64,000 nucleotides of DNA from Diplonema papillatum (GCA_030068145.1 JAPJBO010000839.1:1-64000), one strand, 5' to 3'; positions 31,902-42,619 are shown, counted from the first letter of the stretch. Notes: generated by a model from the letters alone, not told the origin. Program-made: numbers and translations.

Positions 31902-33447
31902 CTAGACCAAAGACACAGGATTCTGCTCCCTGCGCGATCTCCAAGCCAGAATGGCCTTCGCCGCTTCGAAGTAGACCGAAATCTTCGCAAATTGCAGTCG
32001 TGTTCTTCGCACATTGGTGTACGAAATATTGTCATCGTCCTCTTCGCTCTCGTTACCTTCGGGCCTTGGAGGAGTCGCAAGGTACTCCCTCAGAAGCAAA
32101 TCGAGGAACTCCTCTGTGATCTTCGGGACGTTGTAAGACACAAACAGGCACATGCGGACAGTTTTGTTTGCAAGCCTGTTCCGAAGGTAGGTTCGGAGGA
32201 GCTTGACCTTTGAAAACAAGCGTTCAACAGATGCTGTTCCGAGGGGCAACACAAGGGCAATGCGAAGTAGGCGGGTAGTGTGGGGGTACTGTAATCGCAA
32301 TGCCTGGTTGTTCAGGAATTCCTTGCAGTATTCTGTGAACGAAGTCTTGGGGGCACTTGCCTGTATTCGAGCAAACTCCACAAGGGCAGAAGGAAACTCC
32401 GTGCGGGTGTCGCTTATCGTACCCTCGTCAAAAAATGCGGGGGTCTCGGTTTCAGCCACCGTTCCTGCAGCGTTTTCAACGGCCATTGTTTTTTCGGTCC
32501 CGAAGTGGTCCAGGGCAGCTTCGAGCATTCCCTCGAGCGCCTCTAGGTTTCCCGGTTGGATGCGGGCAACAACTTCCGGTGTCGTTCCATGAAGGGAAAC
32601 GTCTTGAAAAGCCCGCTTGAAGTGGCGACCACGGGGGTCAAATACCCCAAGGCCCTGCAGCCTGCAGGACCGGCAACCCGCTCAGCCTCTTGTCCACTGC
32701 CTTGATAAGAGAGTCGATGAACGTTTTTCCTATTTGCATGTGAAACTGCTCCACAAACTCGTGTGTGACGGATGGTGTTCCCCAGTCGGCAGGCTTCGCC
32801 CAGTTGATTTGCAAATGGCAGGAGCTGTACTCAGGAAACTTTGTTGGGCTATCCATTAGGGTCTTGAGCTCGTTCACATAGAACCCCTTTAGGTACCCAA
32901 CCTCTGCCCAGCACAAGTCCGCACGTTGCAACTGGGCACTGAAGCGTGACAGGATAGGAGATGCAACTGAAAGAAGAAACAATGCAACGAGAACCGAATT
33001 ATTAAGTTCGGTGCGCAATGCCTGTGCCTGCTCTTTCGCGTTCCCTTCACCGTGACAAGACAAGGAAAACACGGCGTGCATGCATGTCTTCAGCGTGGTC
33101 ACGAGTGTGGATGCAGCTCGAAAATGTGACACCCAACGAGTGTCTCCCACTTCCACCAACTCGAGAGAGCGGAAAAAGAAAAAGTTATCCGCGACCTCAT
33201 GCATGCGCCTGACATCCTCTTCGGCTTCTTTGAATGCACGCACCTTGGCCTGTGTGTCCCCCCTTCCGCGCCGAAAGTAGACAAACACATTTTTAACGAA
33301 CGAGAAACAGGAAACAACCACAGGAATGTCGTCTCCGGCACTCACACATGCGAGGTTGAAAAGGTGCGCCAAACACCATACCCAAATTATAAAAGGGCAC
33401 ATGAAGCGACGCACATGCGAACAGGCGCCCTCATACAGGCCGCTCAT
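31902..33447 (-). pseudogene. Broken hAT-superfamily transposase
   Basis: Two frames on the minus strand. The first (33447-32638) has SGLYEGACSHVRR at its cut N-terminus, WCLAHLFNLACV, TRWVSHFRAASTL and SPILSRFSAQLQRADLCWAE. The second, ending at 31902, holds the dimerisation core PLGTASVERLFSKVKLLRTY and LRNRLANKTVRMCLFVSYN. They are joined by a frameshift: a 7-bp tandem duplication CCTGCAG CCTGCAG at 32654-32667 interrupts LQALGVFDPR-type sequence. The N-terminus is lost where the A+T-rich array begins at about 33465. It resembles the ZNF862-like group of hAT derivatives. Non-functional. Confidence 0.8.
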
Positions 33448-33464
33448 GGCAGCGCAGCCGTCGG

Positions 33465-34560
33465 TACAAATTTAATTAGAATTGGTAGTCAACGGCCAAT
33501 TTCCGATCTCAAATTTAATTAGAATTGGTAGTCAACGTTCAATTTTGAATCCAAATTTAATTAGAATTGGTAGTCAACGTCCAATTTCCGATCTCAAATT
33601 TAATTAGAATTGGTAGTCAACGTTCAATTTTGAATCCAAATTTAATTAGAATTGGTAGTCAACATCCAATTTCGGATCCTGAATTTAATTAGAATTGGTA
33701 GTCAACGTCCAATTTCCGATCTCAAATTTAATTAGAATTGGTAGTCAACGTCCAATTTCCGATCTCAAATTTAATTAGAATTGGTAGTCAACGTTCAATT
33801 TTGAATCCAAATTTAATTAGAATTGGTAGTCAACGTCCAATTTCCGATCTCAAATTTAATTAGAATTGGTAGTCAACGTTCAATTTTGAATCCAAATTTA
33901 ATTAGAATTGGTAGTCAACGTCCAATTTCCGATCTCAAATTTAATTAGAATTGGTAGTCAACGTTCAATTTTGAATCCAAATTTAATTAGAATTGGTAGT
34001 CAACGTTCAATTTTGAATCCAAATTTAATTAGAATTGGTAGTCAACGTCCAATTTCCGATCTCAAATTTAATTAGAATTGGTAGTCAACGTCCAATTTCC
34101 GATTCCAAATTTAATTAGAATTGGTAGTCAACGTCCAATTTCCGATCCCAAATTTAATTAGAATTGGTAGTCAACATCCAATTTCGGATTCCAAATTTAA
34201 TTAGAATTGGTAGTCAACATCCAATTTCCGATCTCGAATTTAATTAGAATTGGTAGTCAACGTTCAATTTTGAATCCAAATTTAATTAGAATTGGTAGTC
34301 AACATCCAATTTCGGATCTGAATTTAATTAGAATTGGTAGTCAACGTTCAATTTTGAATCCAAATTTAATTAGAATTGGTAGTCAACGTTCAATTTCCGA
34401 TCCAAATTTAATTAGAATTGGTAGTCAACGTCCAATTTCCGAATCCAAATTTAATTAGAATTGGTAGTCAACGTCCAATTTCCGATCCCAAATTTAATTA
34501 GAATTGGTAGTCAACGTTCAATTTCCGATCCCAAATTTAATTAGACTTGGTAGTCAACGT
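33465..34560. repeat. GGTAGTCAAC satellite array
   Basis: About 25 copies of a 42-45 bp unit: AAATTTAATTAGAATTGGTA, GTCAACGT(T/C)CAATTT, then CCGATCTC or TGAATCC. Two subtypes are interleaved. Diverged copies are at 12410-12705 and a single one near 31330. Confidence 0.95.
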
Positions 34561-34644
34561 CTCGCCTCCCACCACCTCCTTTGGCCCTCCGCCCCTGGCC
34601 CTCCTGCCTCCTCTTTCCCCGCCTCCGTTTTACTCTTCCTGCCC

Positions 34645-34715
34645 CCATGGCTTCGCCATGGCTTTCGCCATGACTTCGCCATGGCTTCGCCATGGCTTCG
34701 CCATGGCTTCGTCCC
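34645..34715. repeat. CCATGGCTTCG tandem repeat
   Basis: Five to six copies of the 12-bp unit CCATGGCTTCGC with small variants; self-complementary at CCATGG. Confidence 0.85.
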
Positions 34716-34908
34716 TCACCCCCGCTGATCCCGGTTGGTAGTGACCCGGCCCTACCCCAACCCCCAGCCCAAAATTAAGTCAATTTTTTTTTTTTTCGCG
34801 CTCGGGGTGGCCCCGAGCCCCAGACCCATATATAAATCACTGGTTGTATGGGGTTAACATTGGGTATATGAAGCTACTTCTCTGCGCCTAAGTGAAAACG
34901 TGCCTGGG

Positions 34909-35034
34909 CGGAAATATGTTGGACCGGACAAAATGGTCCAACTGTTTTGGTCGTCGCGCGGTCCAACTTTTGTCCGGTCCAACATATTTCCGGTCCAACA
35001 TATTTCCGGTCCAACTTATTTCCGTTTACGGTAA
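34909..35034. mobile_element. Foldback MITE (GTTGGACCGGAC family), copy 2
   Basis: GGAAATATGTTGGACCGGAC, AAAATGGTCCAAC, TTTTGTCCGGTCCAACATA, with the TATTTCCGGTCCAAC block repeated, then TTATTTCCGTTTACGGTAA. It is in the opposite orientation to the 29.7-kb copy. Confidence 0.7.
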
Positions 35035-35445
35035 TATAAAATAATGCAGAAATGTTCGAGAAATATTCAAAGATAGTATTTTGATAAGATGTTCCTGTTG
35101 ACTTCCCTGGCTGTTTTCTCATGCAGAAACGCGGCTCTGTGCTGTCAGAAGCTGAGTAAGGCTGCTAGAACATGTTCTCGCAAAAAAACAGTGACCCAAG
35201 GTCACGTAGTTGGAGAACTTACGCCATGTTTGCTTCGCCTTCGTGCACAACAAAGGCTGTGTCATACCGTCGAAACAGCAATTGTCGGCGTTAAGAGCAC
35301 GTTCACCAAGAACAGGATATCTTCGCATCGAGTGTGGTCGACAAGAGGTTGGTCGACGGTGGTCTAGTTTGCATCAGTGTAAACACGACTGCCAACACTT
35401 ATCCACGTGTTGGGTTCCTTCTTATTCTTCCAGACCGGGAAAAGA

Positions 35446-35723
35446 ATGGTCAAGAGAAAGCTGGTCGTTTCTGACGCCTCGTCTGGGTCGTCTGACTCGG
35501 TCGCAACAACGACCGAATCTGACAACGAAGAGCCCGAAGCCGAAAGCGAAGACAGAAAGTCGTCCGAAAAGAAGCCAGCGCCAAAGCGCAAACGAGGTCG
35601 CCCTAACGGCAGCAAAAACAAGCCGAAAGGCAATGCTTTCGCGCTGACCTTGCCTGCAGCGCAGCCCGGCGTAGAAAACCCGACAAACGACAAGCCGACG
35701 CCGACAGTCAAAAACGCCGCCAG
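35446..35723 (+). CDS. AT-hook-like basic/acidic exon
   Basis: From ATG at 35446: MVKRKLVVSDASSGSSDS, an acidic Ser-rich stretch (ESDNEEPEAESED), then KRKRGRPNGSKNKPKG, a good AT-hook core (RGRP with flanking Lys/Arg) that would bind A+T-rich minor groove. The exon has an acceptor-like TTCTTATTCTTCCAG just upstream (exon start 35434) and a donor CAG then GTAAGA at 35723/35724; without splicing a TAA follows at once. A possible next exon ends around 35991 (SAKSEVCDLRL plus stop). The only plus-strand candidate host or element gene here. Confidence 0.45.
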
Positions 35724-36350
35724 GTAAGAAGCACGACTCACGCGGACACGCCATCAAGCACCGCCGCTGCATCGGTCTACCTGGCCTTGCCTGATTTGAG
35801 AAACTGGTGTGAGAAACGGGGCTGACTGCCGAGCGATACGGTGGTTTACGACGAGTGGTGCGCCTCCTTGCCACCCAGAGCCGACTTCAGCGGATTAAGA
35901 CGAAAGGACACAAAAAGCCAGCGGAGACACCCACGGCCGAAGTGAATGACTTCTTCTCCGCAAAGAGCGAAGTGTGCGACTTGCGGCTGTAGCGGCCTAC
36001 GGCAACTCCACAGACGGGGCAAGTTTATGGTTGCCCGGTTTATCCGCCGGGTCTACAACCTAATTTTTCCGGTCAGCCAACCCTAACATGTCGTTATTGG
36101 CACTTTCAGCTCGTTGGCTACCGGATCATCGGGTTTGCGTACGAATTCCGCACAAAACAGCGCGTTTCTGCACGACTCTCGGTCCAGATGGTGACCAGGA
36201 ATATTTTCGAATAAAATATTGCACAAAAATATTGCGCACCATATGTAGCCCATATTCAGCCCATATTTCGCCTATATTTTTATTATTTTTTGGGAAAAAC
36301 GCGAAAATAATCGAAAATAGTTTTATTTCCGCACGTTATAAGCACAAAGC

Positions 36351-36536
36351 AAAGAAGTGCGTAGTTTTGTTTTATTCTTTTACTTGTTTGTTGTCGACAA
36401 CATATTGTGGTTGAGGTGTCATTCAGATGAAGATCTAAAGCCGCCCACGTCAAATTTTGTTAAGCAGCGGCTGCCAAAACTTGCCGTGACACCTAGTTGA
36501 TGCAAGGTAAAGGAGAAAGTTGGAAGTAATTGGGAA
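36351..36536. repeat. PLE pseudo-LTR, downstream copy
   Basis: 186 bp, matching 42211-42396 except G versus A in AAAGAAGTGC / AAAGAAATGC. Contains the palindrome GTTGTCGACAAC and the pseudoknot-like RNA motif at 36415-36493. Lies just beyond the stop codon of the element's frame. Confidence 0.9.
36415..36493 (+). ncRNA. Pseudoknotted RNA motif, copy a
   Basis: Outer stem GGTGTCA / TGACACC. Inside, helix A (AGCCGC / GCGGCT) and helix B (AAATTTTG / CAAAACTT, one mismatch) are interleaved A-B-A'-B', a pseudoknot. Conserved singles: CCCACGT, GTTAAGCA, GCTGCC. Strand choice is uncertain because all stems also pair on the minus strand. Confidence 0.55.
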
Positions 36537-36597
36537 GTTGATATTTTGTTGGGACCCTCGTAGCTCGCTGGGTCAGGCGCGCCAGGTAAGTGCTGGG

Positions 36598-39500
36598 CTA
36601 GTTCCTGTCTGGGCTCGGACTGTGAAGTCCTCTTGGGCTTCCGTCGCAAGTTCTCTCGTGTATGCTTACACCGAACCAGTTTGCGAATGGGTTTCCGGAC
36701 CTTGTTGTCGCTATACCACAGAAGCGACACTTCGGCACGGTGGCTTGTGGGTCAGGAAGTTGTGTTTCTGGGATGTTCGCGGGAGGGCTTGCCTGCGAAT
36801 CTTGCGTTTGTGACGGCGTCTGTCGTGGCAGCTCTGGTGTAACAGGTCGAGCTGGTGGCTGTTCCCTTGAGTCCAGTCGAACGGAAGGCTGTTCTGGTGA
36901 CTCTGGTTGAGCGGCCAGATGTTCTGGTTGTTCTTCTGATGGTTGGGGGACAACACGCGGGCACGCCTGTTCCTCTGTACTTGTCGCTGAAGCAGAAGAG
37001 TTGCGGGGAGGGTCTGCGTTTGGGTTGTGGAATCTTGCGAACAGGCTTTCGGAGTACGGTCCCTGTATTGGGATGTAATGCACTTGAGCGATATAACCTA
37101 GCATTACGGGGGTCCCTGACTCACCTACTGTCTGCGTGTGAAACCTGTTTCTCTCGTCAATGGAAAACAGGTGTATTTTCACGTTTTTGAGCTTTGTGTA
37201 GGCCACGAGTGAAAGGTAGTCGCCCCAGGTGTAGTTCTCGCGGAGTTTTGCAATGTACTGGGAGAGGTCAAGGTCGGGTAGGAAGATCCTCAAGTCACTC
37301 TTGTGCGATTCCCAGTAGTCTGCTAGCTCGTTGCGGAGGGCCATCTGGTCTCCCTGTTTGTAAGACAAGCTCAGGAACAGGCAGTTTCCATTTCCAGCTA
37401 CGGAACGCGGCTGCAATCCTATTGTCCTCAGTCTGGACATGAGTCTCAGCTCTCGTTTGAGAAGCCTGTCACGTGAGTTGAGGTTGTCACTGTCTTTAGG
37501 GGGTTTCGGTGGTTCGGCATTGGGGAAGAAGGTTGGAATGTGGGTTTCTTTAGAGAGTGAGGATACCACTTCGCTTACTTTCTTTGTTCTCCGACGCCCT
37601 ACTCTTTTTTGTTCTTCTACGATTGGGAAGCCTGCGTAGTAAGATACAACGCAATTTTGAAACCATTGCTTGAGAGAACGTTGCGATGCGCCAAGGTTTG
37701 GCAGACGTTCTTGCACGCCGTGATGGAAAACGGCTTTCAGCTTCTGAATCCGATGGCCTCTGTTTAGCAACAGATACAGCACTAGCTGGATTTCTCTCAG
37801 CGCGTCGTGCCAGTTGTTGCACAAATTGAGGCAGCGGATGAGCAGATTCTTAAGGATCGCAGACCCTTGGTGGTCCGGGATCGTGGACCACTGGTGAACA
37901 AAACGTACTGGTTTGAAGTGCCAGTTTCTTGCTTTGTCATTGACCGAGAGTCTGACGAAACTGTGATGGTCGTCAGTGGACTGCTCCAGCCTGATCCGTA
38001 TTCCTAGATACTCGACGTCTCCTTCTTTTAAAGTCGTTTCTTTGTACGTCATCTTGTAGAATGACGAGGGCGGTGGTTCTACTCCCCAAGTGAGGAAGTC
38101 GTCCATGTACCGCTTGGAGTCCCGGTGTGCTTTCGCTTTTGCTTCGTCTTGTTTCATGAGTTCGTCCACGTACCGGGACTCCACATCGTAGCAGTACAAG
38201 TTTGCAAGATCAGGCGAGGCGTTGGCACCGAGTGGCAGTCCAAAGATTTGTCTCATGCACACTCCGCCTTGTTCAACGAAGCAGTTGTCAACGCAGAGAG
38301 CGATGAGGGCTTCGATGTCTTGTAATGTGTACGACTTCTCCTTTGAGGTGCCGCCGAAAAGCTTGAACTCGTTGGTCTTCGCGAAATCGAAAGCCTCCTT
38401 CACTGCATTTGAAACACCTTTTTTAAGGTCTTCTTGCGGCAGTTCATTGAACATTGTTTTGAAGTCAAATGTTCTGGGGAGCTTTCTTCGGAGGAACCTG
38501 TAACGCTGTTTGATTTCGGCAGCAACTTCATCCGCGCTCTCGATAATCCAATATCTGGATATTCCTTTTTCGGCCTTAAGGATATCGTCCTTAGCTTTGA
38601 GGTGTTGCATGACGACTTTCAGGAGCTTTGACAGTAAAGTATTGGCTTCTGTGGTTGCTGCTTTTGGCTTTCCTTTTGCTGGTTTCGGTTGAGGAGGAGG
38701 GGGGGGTGGCGCTGGAAGGGGTTCGTCATCGAAGTCGAGGCCGTTAAGTTCTCTCTCTTGAGGAGGAGGGTTGCGGGATGATACGCCAGCTATCCAGCGC
38801 ATGCCTTTCTTCTCCTTATGCAGTTTCGGGAGGCCGTATAGGTAAGGCAACTTACCTGTGGAGCTAAAACCCAGCGACACATTCCTTGCAGCCAAGGTTG
38901 CTCGAAGATCGTCGACGTCCTGGACGCTTGCGTAGCAGCTTGAGCGGAGTTGGTTTTGCAGCATGCGATGATAGTGCTTTTTGCAAATGATACCAACGTC
39001 GTGCCTACTTTTGTCTACTTTTGTCAGGACGAAGTGTGTTTTCAGTGTTTTAAGTGCATCAAGCGCTTTCTTCGAGAGGGTGTCAGGGGTGAGATGTGGG
39101 TGTTTGACAAACCTCGCTTTCATTTCTGCAACGATGACTTCTGTTAATTTCTCTTGTTCTGGGGGGGAAACGGCTTTGAACGTAGAGGTCACGTAACTAG
39201 ACACATCGTTTTCCATGTTTTCAAAGACGTGGTCAACATGAGAAGGAAGTCTGTATTTTAGGCCCATGTCAAAAAGGTGAAGAAGCTCTTCGTCCATTTT
39301 TATGTCGTGGGCTGTGCACATGACGTGACCTTCGTGAGTTACGTCGGTTGAGTTTTCCTTGAGAAACTGTGAGCAAGGACAAGGTTTTGCTAGGTCGTGA
39401 AAGTCTCCTTGGGCCGTATTGAGACTCTCTTCGGTCACGTTAAGCAAGAAGCTAGACGTGGGCGGACCTAATTTGTTGCAAATCCGTGTTATGCTAAGCA

Positions 39501-41193
39501 GTTCGGGCGCAGGGCAAGCGTCGATAACTTTTTGGCTGCGAAGAACTTGGCCAAGCTGGATAGCGTCTATCGTTTTGTGCGAAAAACTCAGCTTTAGCCA
39601 CTTCACCGAGTAATCTCTCTTTCTTTGTAACTTCTTTAGGGAAAAGGGTGTCAGCCTTGCAATAAGTTTGCTTTCGAGCAGTTCTACTTTTTTTGTGAAG
39701 TATTCACCAACTAAGAAGCGCCGCATGAAGGACAGGACCCGCGTGACTCGGCGTAGCTGCCAGTTGTCAAGGTCGTATTCTGCGAGTGCGGTTTCATCTA
39801 GTTGGAACAGGATGTTGAGGTGACGCTTTATGCCTTTCCAGCGTCCTTCCTCGATAAGGAGGGGGGTTGTGCCTCGCAATTCCCTGATTTGTTCTGTCGT
39901 CTCGCGACGGCTGGCACGTTTCTGGGAAGAGGCTGCGGCTCTTTCTTTTTTGGGGGGGCGTTTCTTGTTTTTCCTCTTCCGCTTTCCTACGGCTGTTGAG
40001 TACAAACCTTTCTGATTGAGAGGTGGATTCAACGTGTTGATGTAGTGGTATTCGCGAGGGAGAGCCTGCCTGTAAAAGAGGAACTTGTTTCTCTTTTTCG
40101 AGTTTGCCGCTTCTGGGGTGAAGGCTATCTTTTCGAGGACAACCGCTAGAAGCGGTGACTGTCTTCGGATAAGAAATTCCTCTACCTTTGTGGGCTGTTG
40201 TTGTCTCTTCTGTTTGCTGCGTGCGCTTGAGAAGTGGGCCGATATCCTTGTGAAGGCCTTACCACTTGTTTGGCCTACGTAGAGCAGGTTGCCAGCTTCG
40301 TTGGCGAGACCATAGATGACTCCTTCCTGCTCTAGGTCGCTAGTAACATGGGGGACTTTGCACTTGTACTTCTCCCGTACCGACGGGAGAACTTTGCTGC
40401 ATGCATCCAAAAAAACAGGCTTGTTGAAACGACCTTCGGCATGGTATGACTTTGTGTCGAGGTGTCGGAACGCCGCCTTGCTTTTGAGGACTTCGTACCT
40501 GTTAAACGAGACAAGAAACGGGTCTGTTTTCACTTCATGGCGGCCGTGCGGAACTCTGGTGGTTGTAGCGCGGGCTGGCCCTTGTTTCGCTTCTCTTTTC
40601 TTTGCGTCGCGAGGTTTTTCCTTTTTAGAAACTTCTTCCAGCAGGACAATTCTAGTGACTGCTAGAGGCGGCTTTAAGCCGCGACGTAGGACAGTTTCCA
40701 TTTTCCTGAAAGGGACGTAGACCCCTGGTTTTCTGCTGTAGTGTACGGTGAGCCTATTTCCTTCTTTTGTAGCAGATGAGATCAAAAACCTTTTGGATGC
40801 GAGCAGGCTTGCTTGCGAAAGGAGTTTGATTGTTAAGCCAGTCAAATTTACAGAGCTTTTATGTGCTGAGGGGGGCCGGCGTACGTCTTGCGTTGCTCGT
40901 GGGTGTGCCTTGAACATACGCGTTTTGGGCAGGTTGGAGTGCAGGCTGGCTTCATAGTTATTCGAATGAGAATGAAAGTTCGTTTGGCTATCTTTGTTTT
41001 TGGTTGCTTTACCTTTTTTGCCTTTGGAGCCTTTACCATGGGACTTGTTGAAGCTTATGCCTGTTCCTTTCTCGTGTGATCTCCCTTTTGATCCTTTTGC
41101 GGAAAAAGATTTCCCTGCTGTTCCTTTCTTGCCTGTTGTTTGTGTTCCCTTGGTATCTGGGATACCATATTTTCCTTCGTTATGTGGCCTCAT
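36598..41193 (-). CDS. PLE polyprotein: GIY-YIG endonuclease, reverse transcriptase, OTU protease
   Basis: 1,531 residues. Residues 1-110 are Lys/Gly/Ser-rich. GIY-YIG nuclease at about 288-395 (VIY 292-294, YVGQT 305-309, Arg316), N-terminal to the RT as in the Chlamys/Naiad-type PLEs. A CPC motif (605-607) with CTAH at 626-629 may bind zinc. RT core at about 780-1075: LPYLYGLPKLHK, motif A FDFKTM (909-914), motif B FGLPLGANASPDLANLY, catalytic YMDD at 1029-1032 and EYLGIRI. Then an OTU-type cysteine protease, about 1255-1380: AGNGNCLFLSLS with Cys1271, and VHYIPI with His1372. The C-terminus is Pro/Gln/Ser-rich and ends in a CRFC...HERTC finger. No internal stops. RT with target-primed integration is expected; the OTU role (ubiquitin removal) is inferred. 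Confidence 0.93.
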   Translation of the reverse strand: MRPHNEGKYGIPDTKGTQTTGKKGTAGKSFSAKGSKGRSHEKGTGISFNKSHGKGSKGKKGKATKNKDSQTNFHSHSNNYEASLHSNLPKTRMFKAHPRATQDVRRPPSAHKSSVNLTGLTIKLLSQASLLASKRFLISSATKEGNRLTVHYSRKPGVYVPFRKMETVLRRGLKPPLAVTRIVLLEEVSKKEKPRDAKKREAKQGPARATTTRVPHGRHEVKTDPFLVSFNRYEVLKSKAAFRHLDTKSYHAEGRFNKPVFLDACSKVLPSVREKYKCKVPHVTSDLEQEGVIYGLANEAGNLLYVGQTSGKAFTRISAHFSSARSKQKRQQQPTKVEEFLIRRQSPLLAVVLEKIAFTPEAANSKKRNKFLFYRQALPREYHYINTLNPPLNQKGLYSTAVGKRKRKNKKRPPKKERAAASSQKRASRRETTEQIRELRGTTPLLIEEGRWKGIKRHLNILFQLDETALAEYDLDNWQLRRVTRVLSFMRRFLVGEYFTKKVELLESKLIARLTPFSLKKLQRKRDYSVKWLKLSFSHKTIDAIQLGQVLRSQKVIDACPAPELLSITRICNKLGPPTSSFLLNVTEESLNTAQGDFHDLAKPCPCSQFLKENSTDVTHEGHVMCTAHDIKMDEELLHLFDMGLKYRLPSHVDHVFENMENDVSSYVTSTFKAVSPPEQEKLTEVIVAEMKARFVKHPHLTPDTLSKKALDALKTLKTHFVLTKVDKSRHDVGIICKKHYHRMLQNQLRSSCYASVQDVDDLRATLAARNVSLGFSSTGKLPYLYGLPKLHKEKKGMRWIAGVSSRNPPPQERELNGLDFDDEPLPAPPPPPPQPKPAKGKPKAATTEANTLLSKLLKVVMQHLKAKDDILKAEKGISRYWIIESADEVAAEIKQRYRFLRRKLPRTFDFKTMFNELPQEDLKKGVSNAVKEAFDFAKTNEFKLFGGTSKEKSYTLQDIEALIALCVDNCFVEQGGVCMRQIFGLPLGANASPDLANLYCYDVESRYVDELMKQDEAKAKAHRDSKRYMDDFLTWGVEPPPSSFYKMTYKETTLKEGDVEYLGIRIRLEQSTDDHHSFVRLSVNDKARNWHFKPVRFVHQWSTIPDHQGSAILKNLLIRCLNLCNNWHDALREIQLVLYLLLNRGHRIQKLKAVFHHGVQERLPNLGASQRSLKQWFQNCVVSYYAGFPIVEEQKRVGRRRTKKVSEVVSSLSKETHIPTFFPNAEPPKPPKDSDNLNSRDRLLKRELRLMSRLRTIGLQPRSVAGNGNCLFLSLSYKQGDQMALRNELADYWESHKSDLRIFLPDLDLSQYIAKLRENYTWGDYLSLVAYTKLKNVKIHLFSIDERNRFHTQTVGESGTPVMLGYIAQVHYIPIQGPYSESLFARFHNPNADPPRNSSASATSTEEQACPRVVPQPSEEQPEHLAAQPESPEQPSVRLDSREQPPARPVTPELPRQTPSQTQDSQASPPANIPETQLPDPQATVPKCRFCGIATTRSGNPFANWFGVSIHERTCDGSPRGLHSPSPDRN

Positions 41194-42210
41194 TTGGGAT
41201 GGGCTGTCCGCTGCAAAAGTTTTTTTAGCAGGTTATGATTTTTATGACTGAGGCCAAGGGGTGCTACCCCCTTGTTGCTTGGGAAACCTAGCCCAAGCAC
41301 CCGTCAAACACCGATGAGTGTCCTTTTGGTTTAAGGAGTGCGACCACTCATCACTAGGGGTAAAGACCCCTCACTCCATCATTCAACGGCCAGTCGCCCA
41401 GGGAGTTTAGGTGTCGTCGACCCCGGTTATCACGCCGTAACTCCGTTGAACTGCTGTTTTAGTTGCCCATGTGGCTTTCGGCCAGGCCCTGGATACAGCT
41501 TCCCAGGTCTACGTTTCGCTACGTTTTTTTGCTTCGACGTCGAGAGTACGAGCGGATGACGTTTTGATTGCTCTGACGTTTCACGACAGGCGATGAGGAC
41601 AGCATAGCTATTTTGATGACGTAACGTACTTATTGCTTGATCGGATACGGTGATACGGTCTTTTGTGTCGGGGACAGGCGATAAACAGAAGGGTGGTGGA
41701 ACGTGAGGTTTCGATTTTTCGCAGTTTGAGAGGAGGTTCCGAGTGCCAAGTATGTTGACTTCCAGAAGTCGCCGTCCATTCCTCTAGGCTCCTTCTCCTT
41801 CAGGGCAACCGGCAAAGAGCTCCTGAAGAGCATACAACCTCTGTGACCATGGAGTTTGCGGAGCTGAGTGCAGGTAAGGGCTGGGTTTTCTTGCTACATA
41901 CATATTCCACGAGGTGGATTGACGTAATGTAGCATGTTCTGGATGGTCCAACTAATTCGTGGGTTGGGTGGTTCGGCTTTACGTTGCAACTATCTTTCGA
42001 TTGTGTGGAGAGGTCTTCTTTCAGAGAAGATATTTCGATTTGCTGTCAGTTCTCTCACTTCCGCTCGGGGAGATGAGGCACGCGGACAGAACTTTCTGTT
42101 CCGCTGCGTGGCTTTTTGGGACAAATGATAGCAGTTCCGAAGAGGTGCATCAGTGTTTAGCCAGATCCTCCACTGGTAGCTCTAGAGAGACCCATGTGGT
42201 AGATCGGTAG

Positions 42211-42396
42211 AAAGAAATGCGTAGTTTTGTTTTATTCTTTTACTTGTTTGTTGTCGACAACATATTGTGGTTGAGGTGTCATTCAGATGAAGATCTAAAG
42301 CCGCCCACGTCAAATTTTGTTAAGCAGCGGCTGCCAAAACTTGCCGTGACACCTAGTTGATGCAAGGTAAAGGAGAAAGTTGGAAGTAATTGGGAA
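42211..42396. repeat. PLE pseudo-LTR, upstream copy
   Basis: Partner of 36351-36536, one difference in 186 bases. It precedes the element's coding frame by about 1 kb on the minus strand and contains RNA motif copy b. Confidence 0.9.
42275..42353 (+). ncRNA. Pseudoknotted RNA motif, copy b
   Basis: Identical to copy a (36415-36493): outer stem GGTGTCA / TGACACC and two interleaved helices. Confidence 0.55.
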
Positions 42397-42513
42397 CGCC
42401 GTGAAGAAATGGTAATCGTGGTAAACTTTCTTTTTGTTCCTTTTACGGCTATTCTCTCCTTTTATGCGTCTTTTGCTCTCTATTGCTGGGAATACCGGTA
42501 TTCCTGGACTTTT

Positions 42514-42599
42514 GGTGCTGAAGGAAGGGATGAATCCGTTCACTTCACCCCCCACGTGGCGCTCGTTTAGCAGGGGCTGCCGAGTCGCACCGTGGCACC
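42514..42599 (+). ncRNA. Pseudoknotted RNA motif, copy c (diverged)
   Basis: Outer GGTGC / GCACC; helix A CCCC / GGGG; helix B GCGCTCG / CGAG-T-CGC. CCCACGT, GTTTAGCA and GGCTGCC are kept. All three helices differ in sequence from copy a but still pair. It lies in 42397-42620, which looks like an old pseudo-LTR. Confidence 0.5.
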
Positions 42600-42619
42600 G
42601 TCCTTCTGTGAAGTAAACA

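Larger units (their letters stand above)
36351..42396 (-). mobile_element. Penelope-like element, apparently intact
   Basis: A 1,531-residue GIY-YIG/RT/OTU frame flanked by 186-bp direct repeats (36351-36536 and 42211-42396) that differ at one base, so the insertion is recent. This matches the pseudo-LTR arrangement of PLEs. The element is inserted in the 19-kb first intron of the giant coiled-coil gene, in the same orientation. A 3' fragment of a second copy lies at 54001-54330. No clear target duplication was found. Confidence 0.85.

Noticed and set aside
36351-36536. Hammerhead ribozyme in the PLE terminal repeat
   Set aside because: Neither strand has a CTGATGA core; the conserved fold is a different, pseudoknotted one.
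36330-42420. Target-site duplication around the PLE
   Set aside because: Bases just outside 36351 and 42396 do not match.
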